The position numbers and the translations under genes were made by a program. The notes under the pieces were generated by a model. That model did no database searches, had not been told where the DNA came from, and worked only from the letters and a program-made list of their open reading frames with translations. This document shows, one piece after another, positions 1 through 12,100 of a stretch of DNA of 64,000 bases (its first letter is position 1; every line of letters starts with the position of its first letter). Source of the DNA: Erinaceus europaeus. Lineage: Eukaryota > Chordata > Mammalia > Eulipotyphla > Erinaceidae. The DNA is taken from NCBI RefSeq assembly GCF_950295315.1, contig NC_080171.1:92179516-92243515 (forward strand). The letters run 5' to 3'.

Positions 1-250
1 AGCTTATTTCACTTAAAAGGGGAAAACACAAGATAAAACTTGGACAGGGTGTGGTGAACCGCAAAGTAAAGATCTCTGGGGGGCTAGGGGGTGAGGTAGG
101 TGAAAAGTGCATTAGGGTGGCAGTGCACGATGGCAGGAAAGAAACCTAAGTTGGGAGTGAAAATGTTTTACAGATACCTGCCATGGGGAGATGAGAAAAT
201 GTACCTATGTGCCAACGACTGTACTATAAACCATAATCTCCTCAAAAAGA
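1..250 (+). mobile_element. Old L1 3' relic
   Basis: AAAACTTGGACAGGGTGTGG, GATGAGAAAATGTACCTATG, AACCATAATCTCCTC resemble the L1 3'UTR seen at 9330 and 17620. May continue left of the window. Confidence 0.65.
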
Positions 251-679
251 GACTTGAAAAGACTCAACATTATCTAAGACTATTTTTATTTATTTAAAAA
301 GATAAATATGAAAGATCCATGCAAGTAAAATGCAGTGGAAAGTGCAGCTAATTGGCAATTAACACCCCAGGTTTCTAGCCCTTGCTACTGACTAATAGAA
401 CAACTTTTTATCATTATTACTATTACCACTACACAAAATAAATTGGAGAACCTTACTCAGTAACAGAGAAAAATAAATTACATCCTGGAAGTTGTGAGTT
501 CACCCCCAAAGCTTTAGTTAATCCTCCACTCAATTTAAAACATTAAAGACAATCTCATATATACAGTATCTTTTATATATTGTTTTTAAAATTATTTGTC
601 ATAGTTCTAGTAATTTAAACCCATCAACTTAAATCCTTTTTGAGCAAGCTATTTTAAAAGTAAGGCATATTTGAAAATT

Positions 680-905
680 ATTTTAAATATATTTATTATA
701 TATTTAATTTGATAGGACAGAGAGTGATTGAAAACATAGGTGGGGATAGGGAGAGGGAAACGAGAGACATCTATCTGCAAGACTGCTTGACCACTACTGA
801 AGCTCCCCCAAACCCCCGCACCATAGGTAGGGGCTGGGGACTTGAATCCAGGTCCTTATGCATGGTAATGTGTGTGTTCAACAGGGTGAACCACCGCTCA
901 GCTCC
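680..905 (-). repeat. tRNA-derived SINE, older
   Basis: Minus strand. AATTTGATAGGACAGAGAG...GGGACTTGAATCCAGGTCCT...CAACAGGGTGAACCACCGC is the reverse complement of the SINE body and head. Diverged. Confidence 0.8.
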
Positions 906-2288
906 TTTGAAGATAATTTTTTAAAGTCTTGATGGAAATATTTTTTTGAAAATGAGTCAAAATTTTGATGTGCCAGTTTATAATTTATAATCACATCATT
1001 TACATAACATTGGACATTTTTTAAAAACTCTCTTAGAGACTGTATTTAGAATGAAAGCTTTGGTTTTTAAAGATATTTCCAATTCAAACAGAATTTGAAT
1101 CATTAAGTTGTCTCCCGGCACTTAAATTCTATGATTTTATGATCCATATCTTACAATTGCCAAGACATTTTCTCTTGTTGTTTTAAAAATACTGAACAAG
1201 TGGTTCTGAGGGATACGTTAAAGCTTAGTCATTTAAAATTATGACAGAAGTCAATATTTTTAGATGGTGTTAAACCTCATGTCAGATTCATTAAACTTTT
1301 AGAAAACCTCAGCTAAGAGAGTATTCAGAAGTGCTCAACTATGCCCGAGCATGTAGAGGGACTTTGGCCAGTGACCACTGCTACTCTCTTGACTCTTGTC
1401 AAGTTTCTTTACTCTTGAGGAGGGCTCTCTTGGTCTCCACAGCATCTTGATGTGGATGTGACCAAGGCATCTCCTGTTCTGGGTGGAATTATACTCAAAC
1501 ATGGTTGGGGGAATGGAGCCTGGATTGAGTTTCATTCAAAATCCATCCATTTGCTTGAGTCTTGTGCATGACACAGTTATATACAGGAGTTCTGAAGAAC
1601 TCCATGATCATACCTGGTTTCCTCTCAAATCTCAATCTCTCTCTCTCTCTTACCTTCTGCTCCCTCCCCCATTTTCCCCCCTTAGCTTATCTCTGTCATC
1701 TTTAGTCACACTGGCCTTGTGGCCATTCCTGGAGCACAATGACCTTCCTCAGGACTTATGCATATGACACTTCTCTACTAGAAACACGTTTACAGATAGC
1801 AGCTATTGGTTTGTTTCCTCACCATTTTAATTAGGTTTCCTGACCACCCTGTCTAAAATTACCACCTACTACCTTGCTCTGTCTCCCTTTCTTGCTATAT
1901 TCTCTAATATCAGTTAAACCCAACTTATTCACTATATGCAATGTTTTACTTATTATATTTCTCTCTCTCTAACTAGAACGTATGTTTATTGATGGCATGT
2001 ATTTTTTTTCTTCTTAATTGTTTTTCTGTCTTATTTGTTTGTTTAGTCTCAGAGCCTAGAATGATGCCTGCTACAAAGAAGATACTCAATAACTATTTGT
2101 TAAGGAGTAAGTTAAAGTCCTGAATGAAAGAATGAATGACAGCACTTGCTATACTGTGTTGTGACGGTTTGTTCCTCAAGGGCAGGGGTTGTACCATATT
2201 TAACTTTGCAGATTACCCTCTTCCTGATTCAGCAAAGTCTATGTGGTTAGTAAATACTTGGCAAATGAATGTATGGAATAAATCATAC

Positions 2289-2460
2289 CTTTAACCGAAG
2301 CTTTCCTCTTTAGGGTTGAAACAATTGAACGAAACTGTGGGTGAGTTTTATCTCCCAGGGAAAGAGCATAAGCAGAAATGGCCAATGTGAAAGTACTCTT
2401 GGTTGAGAGGCTATTTTCAAGCAGAAAGCTGTCAGCTTTAGTTAAAGCTCTGGTGATTTT
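2289..2460 (-). CDS. C5: C5 exon 28 (C5d/TED)
   Basis: 172 bp encoding [19 protein letters not shown], then [20 protein letters not shown] and [15 protein letters not shown] plus a split glycine. About residues 1163-1220. The stretch from [13 protein letters not shown] to HPQFRSIVS looks identical to human C5. Acceptor TTCCAG, donor GTATGA. This is the last exon in the window; I found no match to exon 29 (NPPIYRFWKDNLQ region) in the remaining 2288 bases. Confidence 0.96.
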
Positions 2461-5400
2461 CTGGAAAGAAAGGCAGAAGATACTTGAGTCTTCTTTGACA
2501 AGCATCAACTTACGCAATGATGTGAATTCCTCCTGGTCACACTATCACGGGACAGGGAAGAAGAAGGGTGGAAAGAAAATGACCTAATAGAACAGACAGT
2601 ACCTCACTAATACAAATCCAGGAGAAGGATTAGTGCATAATCATGGGAGGGAAAACATGGTTGTCCAAATTGGATGAAGCTATTTGTTTCTGAGTTCTTA
2701 CCTCTCCATTACAAGTTTTTTCCCTTTAGTTTCTGCTTCTTATTTCAGTTCTTTGCTCTGGGGGTGGGGTGCGGGGGACTAGGGGGTGAAGCACCATGTA
2801 CAGACACAACTGTCACCATTCTCCTCTCAGCATCGATGAGCCAGATTCACATTTTCAAAAGGACTTAAAACAAAAAAAAAAACTAAAGAAATCCATAAAT
2901 AGTGAGAAACAAGGAAAGTTGCCAAAGAACTTCTTGATCTTAAGGACTTCTGGGAAAATAGCCCCTCTTGCTTTGTCTGGAGACAACTAAAATGGTTATT
3001 TTGGATAAGTGGACTAGGAAGCTTGGTGCAATGCTGCTAACATCTTGGCTGGCTCCTTCTCTTCTAACTCCATCTGTCTCTTACTCTGGTGCTTCTAGCT
3101 GCCAACTGGTCCTCTGGGACCCCCCAGGAACTGTTTCTCATTAACTATGCCTTGCTAAATACAAGTAACACACCTCTTGAAATAAATTAGAAACATCATT
3201 TTGTTCAGTGGTTCAAGTCCTATAAATCCCTTCAAGTTTTTCCATTTTAATTCCTAATGTTGGTTTGAAGAACAAGTCTAATTTTCTTTTGACTTGTAGA
3301 CAAGAATAGTTAACCTCAGGGATCTCTTCCCCTTGGAATTTTCTATATTGCAGATTCCACGTAAGTGAATCCTTTTTTTTTACCCACTCATCTTCCAAAC
3401 AAATGAAAGAGTACTGTCTAAAGAAACAAACATGCTATTATATATCTTCACTGAATGTTTCAACTCTAGACTAATAGTAATATGGACATCATGTGATGTA
3501 ATAGAGGTACATGAAGGAAGCTGGGAACTCTGGGTCTTTATTTCATCATAGTTAGAGTTGAAGTCTAGTTCCTAGTTTTATATCTCAGTAGTTTATGAGA
3601 GTAAACAATTAAATTTCTGTTCTTATAGGCCTCAGTTTTTCCATCTGTCAATGCGCAGGTTGGATTAGGTGGTCTCTAAGATCTGTCATTGCTCTAGAAC
3701 CCTTTGCTTCTGAGTTAAAACTATTTTCAAGGTCTCCCCCCACCCCCACCCCAGTATGTGACATATAAATAGATGGTGACTGCGGGAGAAAGAAAAGTAG
3801 CTTACCAGCAATGGGCATATATCAAATGCCTTTCTAATCCCAATCACAGCAAAGGCCGTAAGATACAAAGCTTTCTCTTGGGCTTCAACAGGCAAGGTAC
3901 CCTAAAAAAAATGTTTTAAGCAGAGAGTGAAGTGCTGTCTTTAAGGTGAAAGGACTTGGTGTTAATATCTGATTGGCCTAATTCCCTTTTCTCTCTTCAT
4001 GCATTCCTACTGGGATGCTCATTGTTTGTTTCTCTTTTTATTTTCTTTGTTTTCCATTTCTATTCAAACTCTGTGTTTTTATTACTTGCGTGCCTCCACT
4101 TGCTCATCTCTGCTCTACCTCTCTGCCCCAACGTCCCATTTTATCCTCTCTCTCTCTTTTTTAAAAATTTAATTGCCACTAGGATTATTGCTGGGGCTAG
4201 GTGCCTGCACTATGAATCCACCCCTTCCAGTGGCCATCCCCCTCCACCCCTACTTTTCCTATTTTATTAGATAGAACAGAGAGAAATTAAGAGGGGTGGA
4301 GGAGACAGAGAGAGGGAGAGAGAGAGAAAGAGAGATAGACACTTGCAGACTTGCTTCACTGTTTGTGAAACATTCCCCCTGCAAGAGGGGAAGCAGGGGG
4401 CTTGAACCCTGGTCCCTGTGCATGGTAATGTGTGCACTTAGTTGGTTTCACTACTGCCTGCCCCCCCCATTTTATACTTTTCAGCACATTTAAATCCAAC
4501 CTCTTCTTCAAGACCCCACTAAAATGTTACCTCCTCTATAGAGCACTTCCCAACCTCTGTTCACCCCTATGATTTCTTCAAGAATGTGACACTCACTGTA
4601 ACACAATAGGATCATCCAAGAAATGCTCTCTGCTTAACCTACAACTTTTTTTTTTTTTTTTTTTTTTTTTGCCTCCAGCGTTATCACTGGGGCTTGGTCC
4701 ACTGCTCTCCTGGAGACCATTTTTCCCATGTTGCTGTATAGGATAAAGAGAAATCCAGAGAGAAGGAAAAGATAAAGAGGAGGAGAGAAAGTCAGGCACC
4801 AGCAGATGTGCTTCACTGCCTGTCAAGCGACGCCCCTGCAGGTGAGGAGCTGGGGGCTCAAATCGGGATTCTTATGCCTGTCCTTGCACTTCGTGCCATG
4901 TGCCCATAACTCGCTGTGCTACTGCCTGGCCCCTTCAACTTTTTTCTTTGTGCCACTTACTCCCACCTATTTGAATGAGCCTTGGTCTTTGTCTACTTCA
5001 AAGCACTAGGCAAGATCTTTGTTCCCTTGGAATACAATCATCTTGCTTTCCTCCTACTTAGTTTCCAGGAGCCTAGTAAACTCATTGTTTCCAATTTGCC
5101 TCAATTTAGGTTTAAGTCTTCATTGTGAGTAAAAATATCTACTTTTTCCTAACATGTATCACACATTTGAAATTATTTATGTCTGACTTTTTTGTTAGGT
5201 TGTCAGTTCCCTGGTCTTTTTTTTTTTTTTTTTTTAAGTTTTAATCTTTTTAAAAAAGTTATTCATTGTTTGGCTCTATATGTTAACTCTTTTCTCAGCC
5301 ACCAGGTTCCAGATACTAACATGATGCCAACCAGACTTCCCTGGGCAGACGACCTCAACGTGTCCTGGAGCCCCACTTCCCCAGAACCCCGCCCCACTAG

Positions 5401-8400
5401 GGAAAGAGAAAGAGAGGCTGGGAGTATGGATTGACCTGCCAACATCCATGTTCAGCAGGGAAGCAACTATAGCAACCTTCCACCTTCTGCACCCCATAAT
5501 GACCCCAGATCCATGCTCCCAGAGGGTTAAAGAATAGGAAAGCTATCAGGGGAGGGGGTGGGATATGGAGTTCTGGTAGTGGGAATTGTGTGGAGTTGTA
5601 CCCCTCTTATCCTATGGATTTTATCAGTGTTTACTTTTTTTAAATAAAAATTTTAAAAAATATTCATTTATTAATTAATTTGCTAGGACAGAGAGAAATT
5701 GAGATAAGAAGGAGAGAAAGACACCTACAGCACTGCCTCCCTGCTCATGAAGCTTTCCTCCACCCTTGTAAGTATGGACGAGGGTGGAAGGCTTGAACCT
5801 GGGTCCTTGTGCAATGTAATAGGTACACTCAACTAGGTGGACCAGCCTCATGCCCCTTCCTGGCTTTATGGATCACACCTATTTCTCTGTCTCTACCATA
5901 TATAACTTGTTACAGTTCAATAATATGTGTTGAGTAAAGGAATAAACACACCTATCTTGATTAGAGTTGCTAGACCTTATACCACATTTACCCCGACTGA
6001 TGAATGAGCTTCTTTGTGACAAGGGTACTCAGGGGTTCTTTGCATTATTCCTTTTCTATTTAGTTCATACTAGGTCCTTGGAAACATTAGGTGCTCAGTG
6101 AATGATCAATAAAAGCAAGTAGATGGATGAATTGGTGGGTATCTTAAGAAAAAATTATTATAGTATTGTATTCTTCAGATAACACCTAGAGGATGTTTAG
6201 TCACCCTCATTTCTTATTGGAGTTTAATCAGCTCTGACCATTATGAAGAACCATTATGAGATCTCGATGGGAAGCCAGGTATGCCTGGCAAGAAAAAGAT
6301 TAGACTGAGGTAAGAAAAATGAACCCCACACCTTGGAACTATTTAGTCTTAAAGAAACTTTCTAAGTAGTAAAACACTGTAGTGATATTTTGAAGAGATG
6401 TAATTACTTTGTAGTTCTGGTCTATACGAATATTGTGGGGGCCGGGCAGTAGTGCAGTGGTTAAGTGCACGCGGTGTGAAGCACAAGGACCGATGTTAAT
6501 GATCCCGGTTCGAGCCCTGACTCCCCACCTGCAGGGGAGTCACTTCACAGGCGGTGAAGCAGGTCTGCAGGTGTCTCTCTTTCTCCCCCTCTCTCTGTCT
6601 TCCCCTCCTTTCTCCATTTCTCTCTGTCCTACCCAACAACGATGACAACATCAACAACAATAATAACTACAACAATAAAACAAGGGCAACAAAAGGGAAA
6701 ATAAATAAACAATAAAAATTTTAAAAAACAATATTGTAGTGTCAATACTCTGTTGTACTTTCAAAATTGATTACCCTAATCTCTCTTTCCAGCAGAGTGT
6801 AAATAGGGAATCTTCATTGCTTCGTGACAGGACTTTATAGCTTCTGATCTGCAAGGAGGCTCTGAGTTTCAGGTATAGATTCTATACTAAAGATACGTGA
6901 ACAATGTACAGATTACAAATGTAAAAATTACATTTTTTTCAGTTTTCACTTACAAATCACAAAGTTCAACAATTTAAAAAGTTCCTGAGAACTTTTGTAC
7001 CAAAGTTGTACTTGTGGTACAAACCACAGATTTTGAGGTTCTCTAGCACTTCCTTCCTGTTAAATACCAATGACTATGAGGTGAGGCATCTAACCTGAAC
7101 TATAAAATTTTATGAAGAACAGTAAAAGAAGAACTTTGTCTGAATACAGAGTATTTTCTTTTTTTTATATTTTATTTATTTATTTTCCCTTTTGTTGCCC
7201 TTGTTTTTTTATTGTTGTTGTAGTTGTTATTGTTGCTGTCATTGATATCATCATTGTTGGATAGGACAGAAAGAAATAGAGAGAGGAGGGGAAGACAGAG
7301 AGAGGGAGAGAAAGACACAGGCAAACCTGCTTCACAGCTAGTGAAGCGACTACAACGAGGATCCTTACTCAGGTCCTTGCGCTTTGCGCCACATGCACTT
7401 AACCCACTGCCCTACCACCGACTCCTCAGAAGATTTTCTTGTAAGGTTATATTTATCTTTTTTCCTTGCTTATTTACCCTCCTAAAATGGGATGAGAACA
7501 AACTCAAACTTGTAAACAAAGCTATCATTAATCTGTCCAATTGGGCTCCTTACCTATAATTATATTTTATTTGCCTCAATGATTATTTCTGGGGCTCCAT
7601 GACTGCACTAAAAATCTATTGCTCCTGGTAGTCATTTTTTTTATTTTTGGATAGGACAGAGAGAAATTGAGAGAGGAGGTAGAGATAGAGAGGGAGAGAG
7701 ATAGAGACCTGCAGATCTACTTTACCGCTTATGAAGTGACCTCCCCTGCAGGTGGGTAGCCAAGGGCTCGAACCTGGATCCTTGCACTGGTACTTGTGCT
7801 TGGTATAATGGGTGCTTAACCCTGTGTGCCAACATCCAACACCCCCTTACCTGTAATTTTACTGGCTGATATTGGGACTTTTCCTCGAAAGATCCATTTT
7901 CTAGTTGACAATTCTCAACCAGCCAAAACATACTATTACAGATTGAATTCTGGTTCTGATCTATGTATTTATTTACTTGCCCAAGAACTCTTAAAACAAA
8001 AGCTGTTAACCTTTAAGACAAAATCAAATCAATAGATATTAGGCACTGGATCAATTTTGGCTTTCAATTTTGTGCTTGGTTCATACAAAGCTCATTTTTC
8101 TAAAAAGAAAAGAAAAAGCCCTACATTTTAAATTAGACAAATCCAATGCAAGGCTGGGGAGACAGCATAATGCTTATGTAAAAAGTCTTTCATGCCTAAG
8201 GCACCAAAGGTTTCATGTTCAATCCTCAGCACCAACATAAACCTGAGCCAAGTCGTGCTCTGGTAAAATAAATAAATGAACAAATCCATCAATCAATCCA
8301 TTGCAAATTGTAAGTTGTCACTATTGTATGGAAGAAGGCATGAATTTAGGAAGTTCTTCAGAAATATTCAATCAGCAGCTGTGTATAGCACATCTGTGAT

Positions 8401-9154
8401 TACAACATTGCTAGACAGCACACAAGTGAACTCAATGTCTGATGATTAAAAGTTAAAATGTACTCTCTCAGTAGTTGTTTTTGAGTCAAGTAGTTTTGAG
8501 TCAAGACACTGACTATAAACAAGAAACATTAAAGTATAATAAAATTCTGGATACAAAAAATTTCATGAACCATATCACATATCTCTCTATCTGAGGCCTG
8601 AATCCCTTTTCCTGACATCCCTGAGAGTATTGATATCACTTCCTCTTGAGCCTTTCCTTTGATGTAGAACTCATTACCTAACAAGGAATCTTTAATTATC
8701 TTATTTATATAGTTAAAAGCAATGTCAGTTTCAGCCAATACTGTCCAGAGAATATAAGAGGGGATCTAATTCATCATTATTGAACTGTCTCAACATCCAT
8801 TCCTTTGAGTCTCTCACTTAGCTAACCAGAGAACCACCAATTCTTTAGCTTCTCAGATAGACCACTTGACTCCAATCCCCTCCCCACTTTCTTTTTACTT
8901 CTCTAGGATTTATCTATTTGTTTATTTATTTTAACTTTAATTTTAAATTAAATATATAGGATAGAAATAGAGAGGAAGGGGGACATAGAAAGGGAGTGAG
9001 ACAGAGAGACACCTGCAGCACTGCTTCACCACTTGTGAGAGTTTCCCCCTGTAGGTGGGGTCCAGGGTCTTGAACCCGCATCCTGGCACATGGTAACAAG
9101 GTGCTCAGCCCCTATTTATTTATTTTATATGAGAAGGAGAGGGAGGGAGGGAGA

Positions 9155-9196
<42 letters not shown>

Positions 9197-12100
9197 GTTC
9201 TATCACAAATGATACCAGGGATCAAATCCAGGGTCACTCATGTAAGCCTTATTTTCTATCTGTTGATCTTGGGTACTCTACCACTGATTTAAAAGTTTGA
9301 TTTCATTTCCTTCCTTAAAATGTATTTTAAGGGGTGAGGAATTGCTCACCTGGTAGGATTCTCGGAAAGGAGGACAGGGATGGTCTTAAGGGAGGGGGTG
9401 GCTTTGGGGTCCTGGTGCATGATGGTGAAAAAGGAGCTAAGTTGAGGTTGAGAATGTTTTGCAAACATGTATACTAGTGAGATGAGAAAATTTACCCATG
9501 TGTCAACAACTGCACTTTATTTTTTAAAATTTATTTCTTTATTGGGGAATTAATGTTTTACATTCAACAGTAAATACAATAGTTTGTACGTGCATACCAT
9601 TCCCCAGTTTCCCATTTAACAATACAACTGCACTTTAAACCATTAATCTCCCAATAAAATCATTAAAAAAAAAGATGGGATGCTCCTGACTGCTCTTTTT
9701 TTTATTGGGGGGGGGGTTAATGGTTTATAGTCAACAGTAAAATACATGTGTTGGTACATGTGCAGAATTCCTTAGTTTTCCACAAACACTCTTAACTACT
9801 CACCTAGGTCCTCCTTGTCCATCATGTTCCAGGACCTTAACACTCCCCTGATGCTAGAGTCCTTTACTTTGGTACAGTAAACCAACTGCAGTCTAAGTTC
9901 TAGATTTATGTTTTACCTTCTGTTCTTATTTTTCATCTTCTATCTATGAGTGGGATCATCCCATCCATATTCATTCTTTCCCTGAGTGGTTTTGAGTGAT
10001 CTAACTTATGTTTTTGCAGTGTCACTGCAGCTGCCATATGGAATACAGACTGAAGGAAGCAAGGACTAAAGCTGAAAGATGAGAGGAGGTCAGTGCAAAA
10101 CTCCAGGTGAGATATGAGAATGACCTGAACCAGCATGGTGTGTAGGGGTTGGTTAAGAGCAGTCAAGTTTAGGATGTATTTTGAAGGTGCAGACAAAAGC
10201 ATCTGCTGTGTCAGGTGTGACTTGTAAGAGAAAGAGAACAGTGAAGGGTGAATAGACTTGTAGTCTGAATAACTGGGTAAATGGAGTTTCTATTAGGGAG
10301 CTATTCTTCAGTTAATTAATCAATTACTACTAAAATGTAAATAAAAGCTTTCTACTTACCAAGTGCTAGCATCTCCACCTTTCCACATGCTATAAGAATA
10401 GTCAGTATTCCGGTAGGACATGATGCTCACCAGCCCTAAGAGCACCAGAAAAAGAAAACAAGAAACCAAGAGTGTTTTATTGACCCATATTTCTACTCAA
10501 GGAGTGCTACATTACTCCGTAGGCAAGGTCATCTTTCTTTGGTTTAGGCATCAAGAATAATATCTTAACCAGTGATAAACTTCTCAGTGGAAGTATATGA
10601 ATCTCTTGACTTAAGAATGATCAAGTAGGACATTCTGAGCTCAGTCAAGAAGGAAGGATGTGCTTTGCATGACTTACAATGCAGATGTCTTGCCTCACAT
10701 CCAAGCTTTTTGCTAAGCCAAAGTGCTACACCAAAAAGTTCTTACTTATATAGTAGAGTTTGCCTCAGATTTTTTCTGGTGGCTGAAATGCATTTACAAT
10801 TTAACTTTTGGATAATAATTACTAGTTTAACTAGACCACTAGTCCAAATCTCACAACACTTTTATGGATAATGTGTAAAACAGATCTTTTACCTTCTTTT
10901 AATTTCTTCTTCAGGTTCTGGTTTTTAGTTAATGAATCAGGAGAAAAAAGGTTCCAATTATTTCCTGCTTCCAGGTAGTGATAAACATAGAATACTGGAA
11001 TAACACTCATCAATTCTGCCTCTGCATTACCCTTGGGGAGGTGGGTGAGAATATCAATGCCTTCCTCACTCAGAACTGCAGACATGACTTCACCTATAAG
11101 CAGTCCTAAAACAAACAAACAAACAAACAAACAAATAAAAAGTCAAAGTAGAGATAGTTCTACCAAATTCTGAGTAAATATAAGCAATCAATCAATCAAT
11201 TTTTATCTACAGGGCTACTGCTGGGGCTCCATTTCTGCAGGACTCCACTGTTCCTGGTAGTCATTTTTTAAACTTTTATTTGGATAGAGGGTAAGAGAGA
11301 TGTTGAGAGAGAGAGAGAGAAAGAGAGGGAGAGAGAGAGAGAGAGAGAGACCTGTAGCAATGATCCACATATCATGAAGCTTCCTCCTTAAAGTGGGAAC
11401 TAGAGGCTGGAAACTAAATCTTTGTGCATAGTAACATTCGCAAACTACCAGGTGTGTCACCTCCCAGCCTCACTAAGTATATTTTAAATAGGGATAAGAG
11501 CAGCCACTCTTATTTTCCTTTTTTTTTTCTTAATATACAGTTGTATTGCTTCTCAAATTAAGAGAGAAAAAAGATGTTTAGTATGATGAATTTAAAAGAA
11601 TCACCAGTGTTGGAGCTCAGATTGACAGGGACTCAGGGATTACACAGGCTCCTTTACTAAATTGAATATATATGGGCCTCACCTTGAATTATTGGGGTAA
11701 CAGTTAATTGTATACTTTCTTCATGTTTTGGAGCCACTGTCTACCCTAATCCAGCTTTCTAGCCCTATTCTCAATTCTGACTATATCTTCCTAGAAAATA
11801 TTCTAGTCCACCTGTTTGTTAGCTATCAAGCTCAATCAAACATTATCAAAGTTATGGGCCCCTGGGAACATAACTAAAATAGACTTTCTAGTTTCTGTCC
11901 ACTCTAAGATTACTATTCTCATCTGCTCTATTCCTACTTTTTGGTCCTGTTGTTGTTTAATTTTATCACTTTGTCCTGCTTTTTATCTTATCACCTTTCA
12001 GTCAATATTGCAGATGCTACTATGATCTTATCCTGACTTCCCTGGGCAGATGATTTCATCAATGTATCCTAGAACCTCATTTCTTCAGAGCTCTGCCATA

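Larger units (their letters stand above)
1..2288 (-). other. C5: C5 intron 28 (partial)
   Basis: It holds an old L1 3'-end relic at 1-250 and a minus-strand SINE at 680-905. A faint MIR/L2-like stretch lies near 2040-2280 (GATACTCAATAACTATTTGTTAAGGAG resembles the ends of those repeats, quoted here only in part). Apart from a CT-rich run near 1627-1650 the remainder shows nothing I can assign. Confidence 0.8.
3902..7850 (-). other. C5: C5 intron 26
   Basis: 3949 bp. Contains minus-strand SINEs at 4160-4466, 4647-4935, 5660-5856, 7160-7427 and 7565-7844, a plus-strand SINE at 6437-6722, and an unclassified retroposon copy at 5240-5650. The gaps 4936-5239 and 5857-6436 hold nothing recognised beyond a faint MIR/L2-like tail around 6060-6120. 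Confidence 0.85.
8011..10359 (-). other. C5: C5 intron 25
   Basis: 2349 bp. Holds an old plus-strand SINE at 8154-8280, minus-strand SINEs at 8915-9112 and 9113-9290 with a GA-rich run, and three L1 3' pieces between 9330 and 10020. 8281-8914 contains nothing I can name; the open frame at 8529-8738 has no recognised homologue. Confidence 0.8.

Noticed and set aside
1..2288. Search for C5 exon 29
   Set aside because: No minus-strand match to the NPPIYRFWKDNLQ or RYGGGFYSTQ regions; presumably left of the window.
6437..6520. tRNA-like sequence with box A and box B
   Set aside because: Recurs dozens of times with the same downstream body and A-rich tail, so it is a SINE head rather than a tRNA gene. 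The same applies to the other SINE heads.
8529..8738. 69-codon minus-strand open frame with non-repetitive composition
   Set aside because: It is not C5, has no domain I recognise, no splice sites in keeping with the gene, and lies in a plain intron. Chance open frame is the simplest reading.
10026..10310. Possible old repeat (TGAGATATGAGAATGACCTG region), also hinted near 52300, 55800 and 58100
   Set aside because: Looks like a common ancient mammalian repeat, but I could not assign a family with confidence, so no feature was entered.
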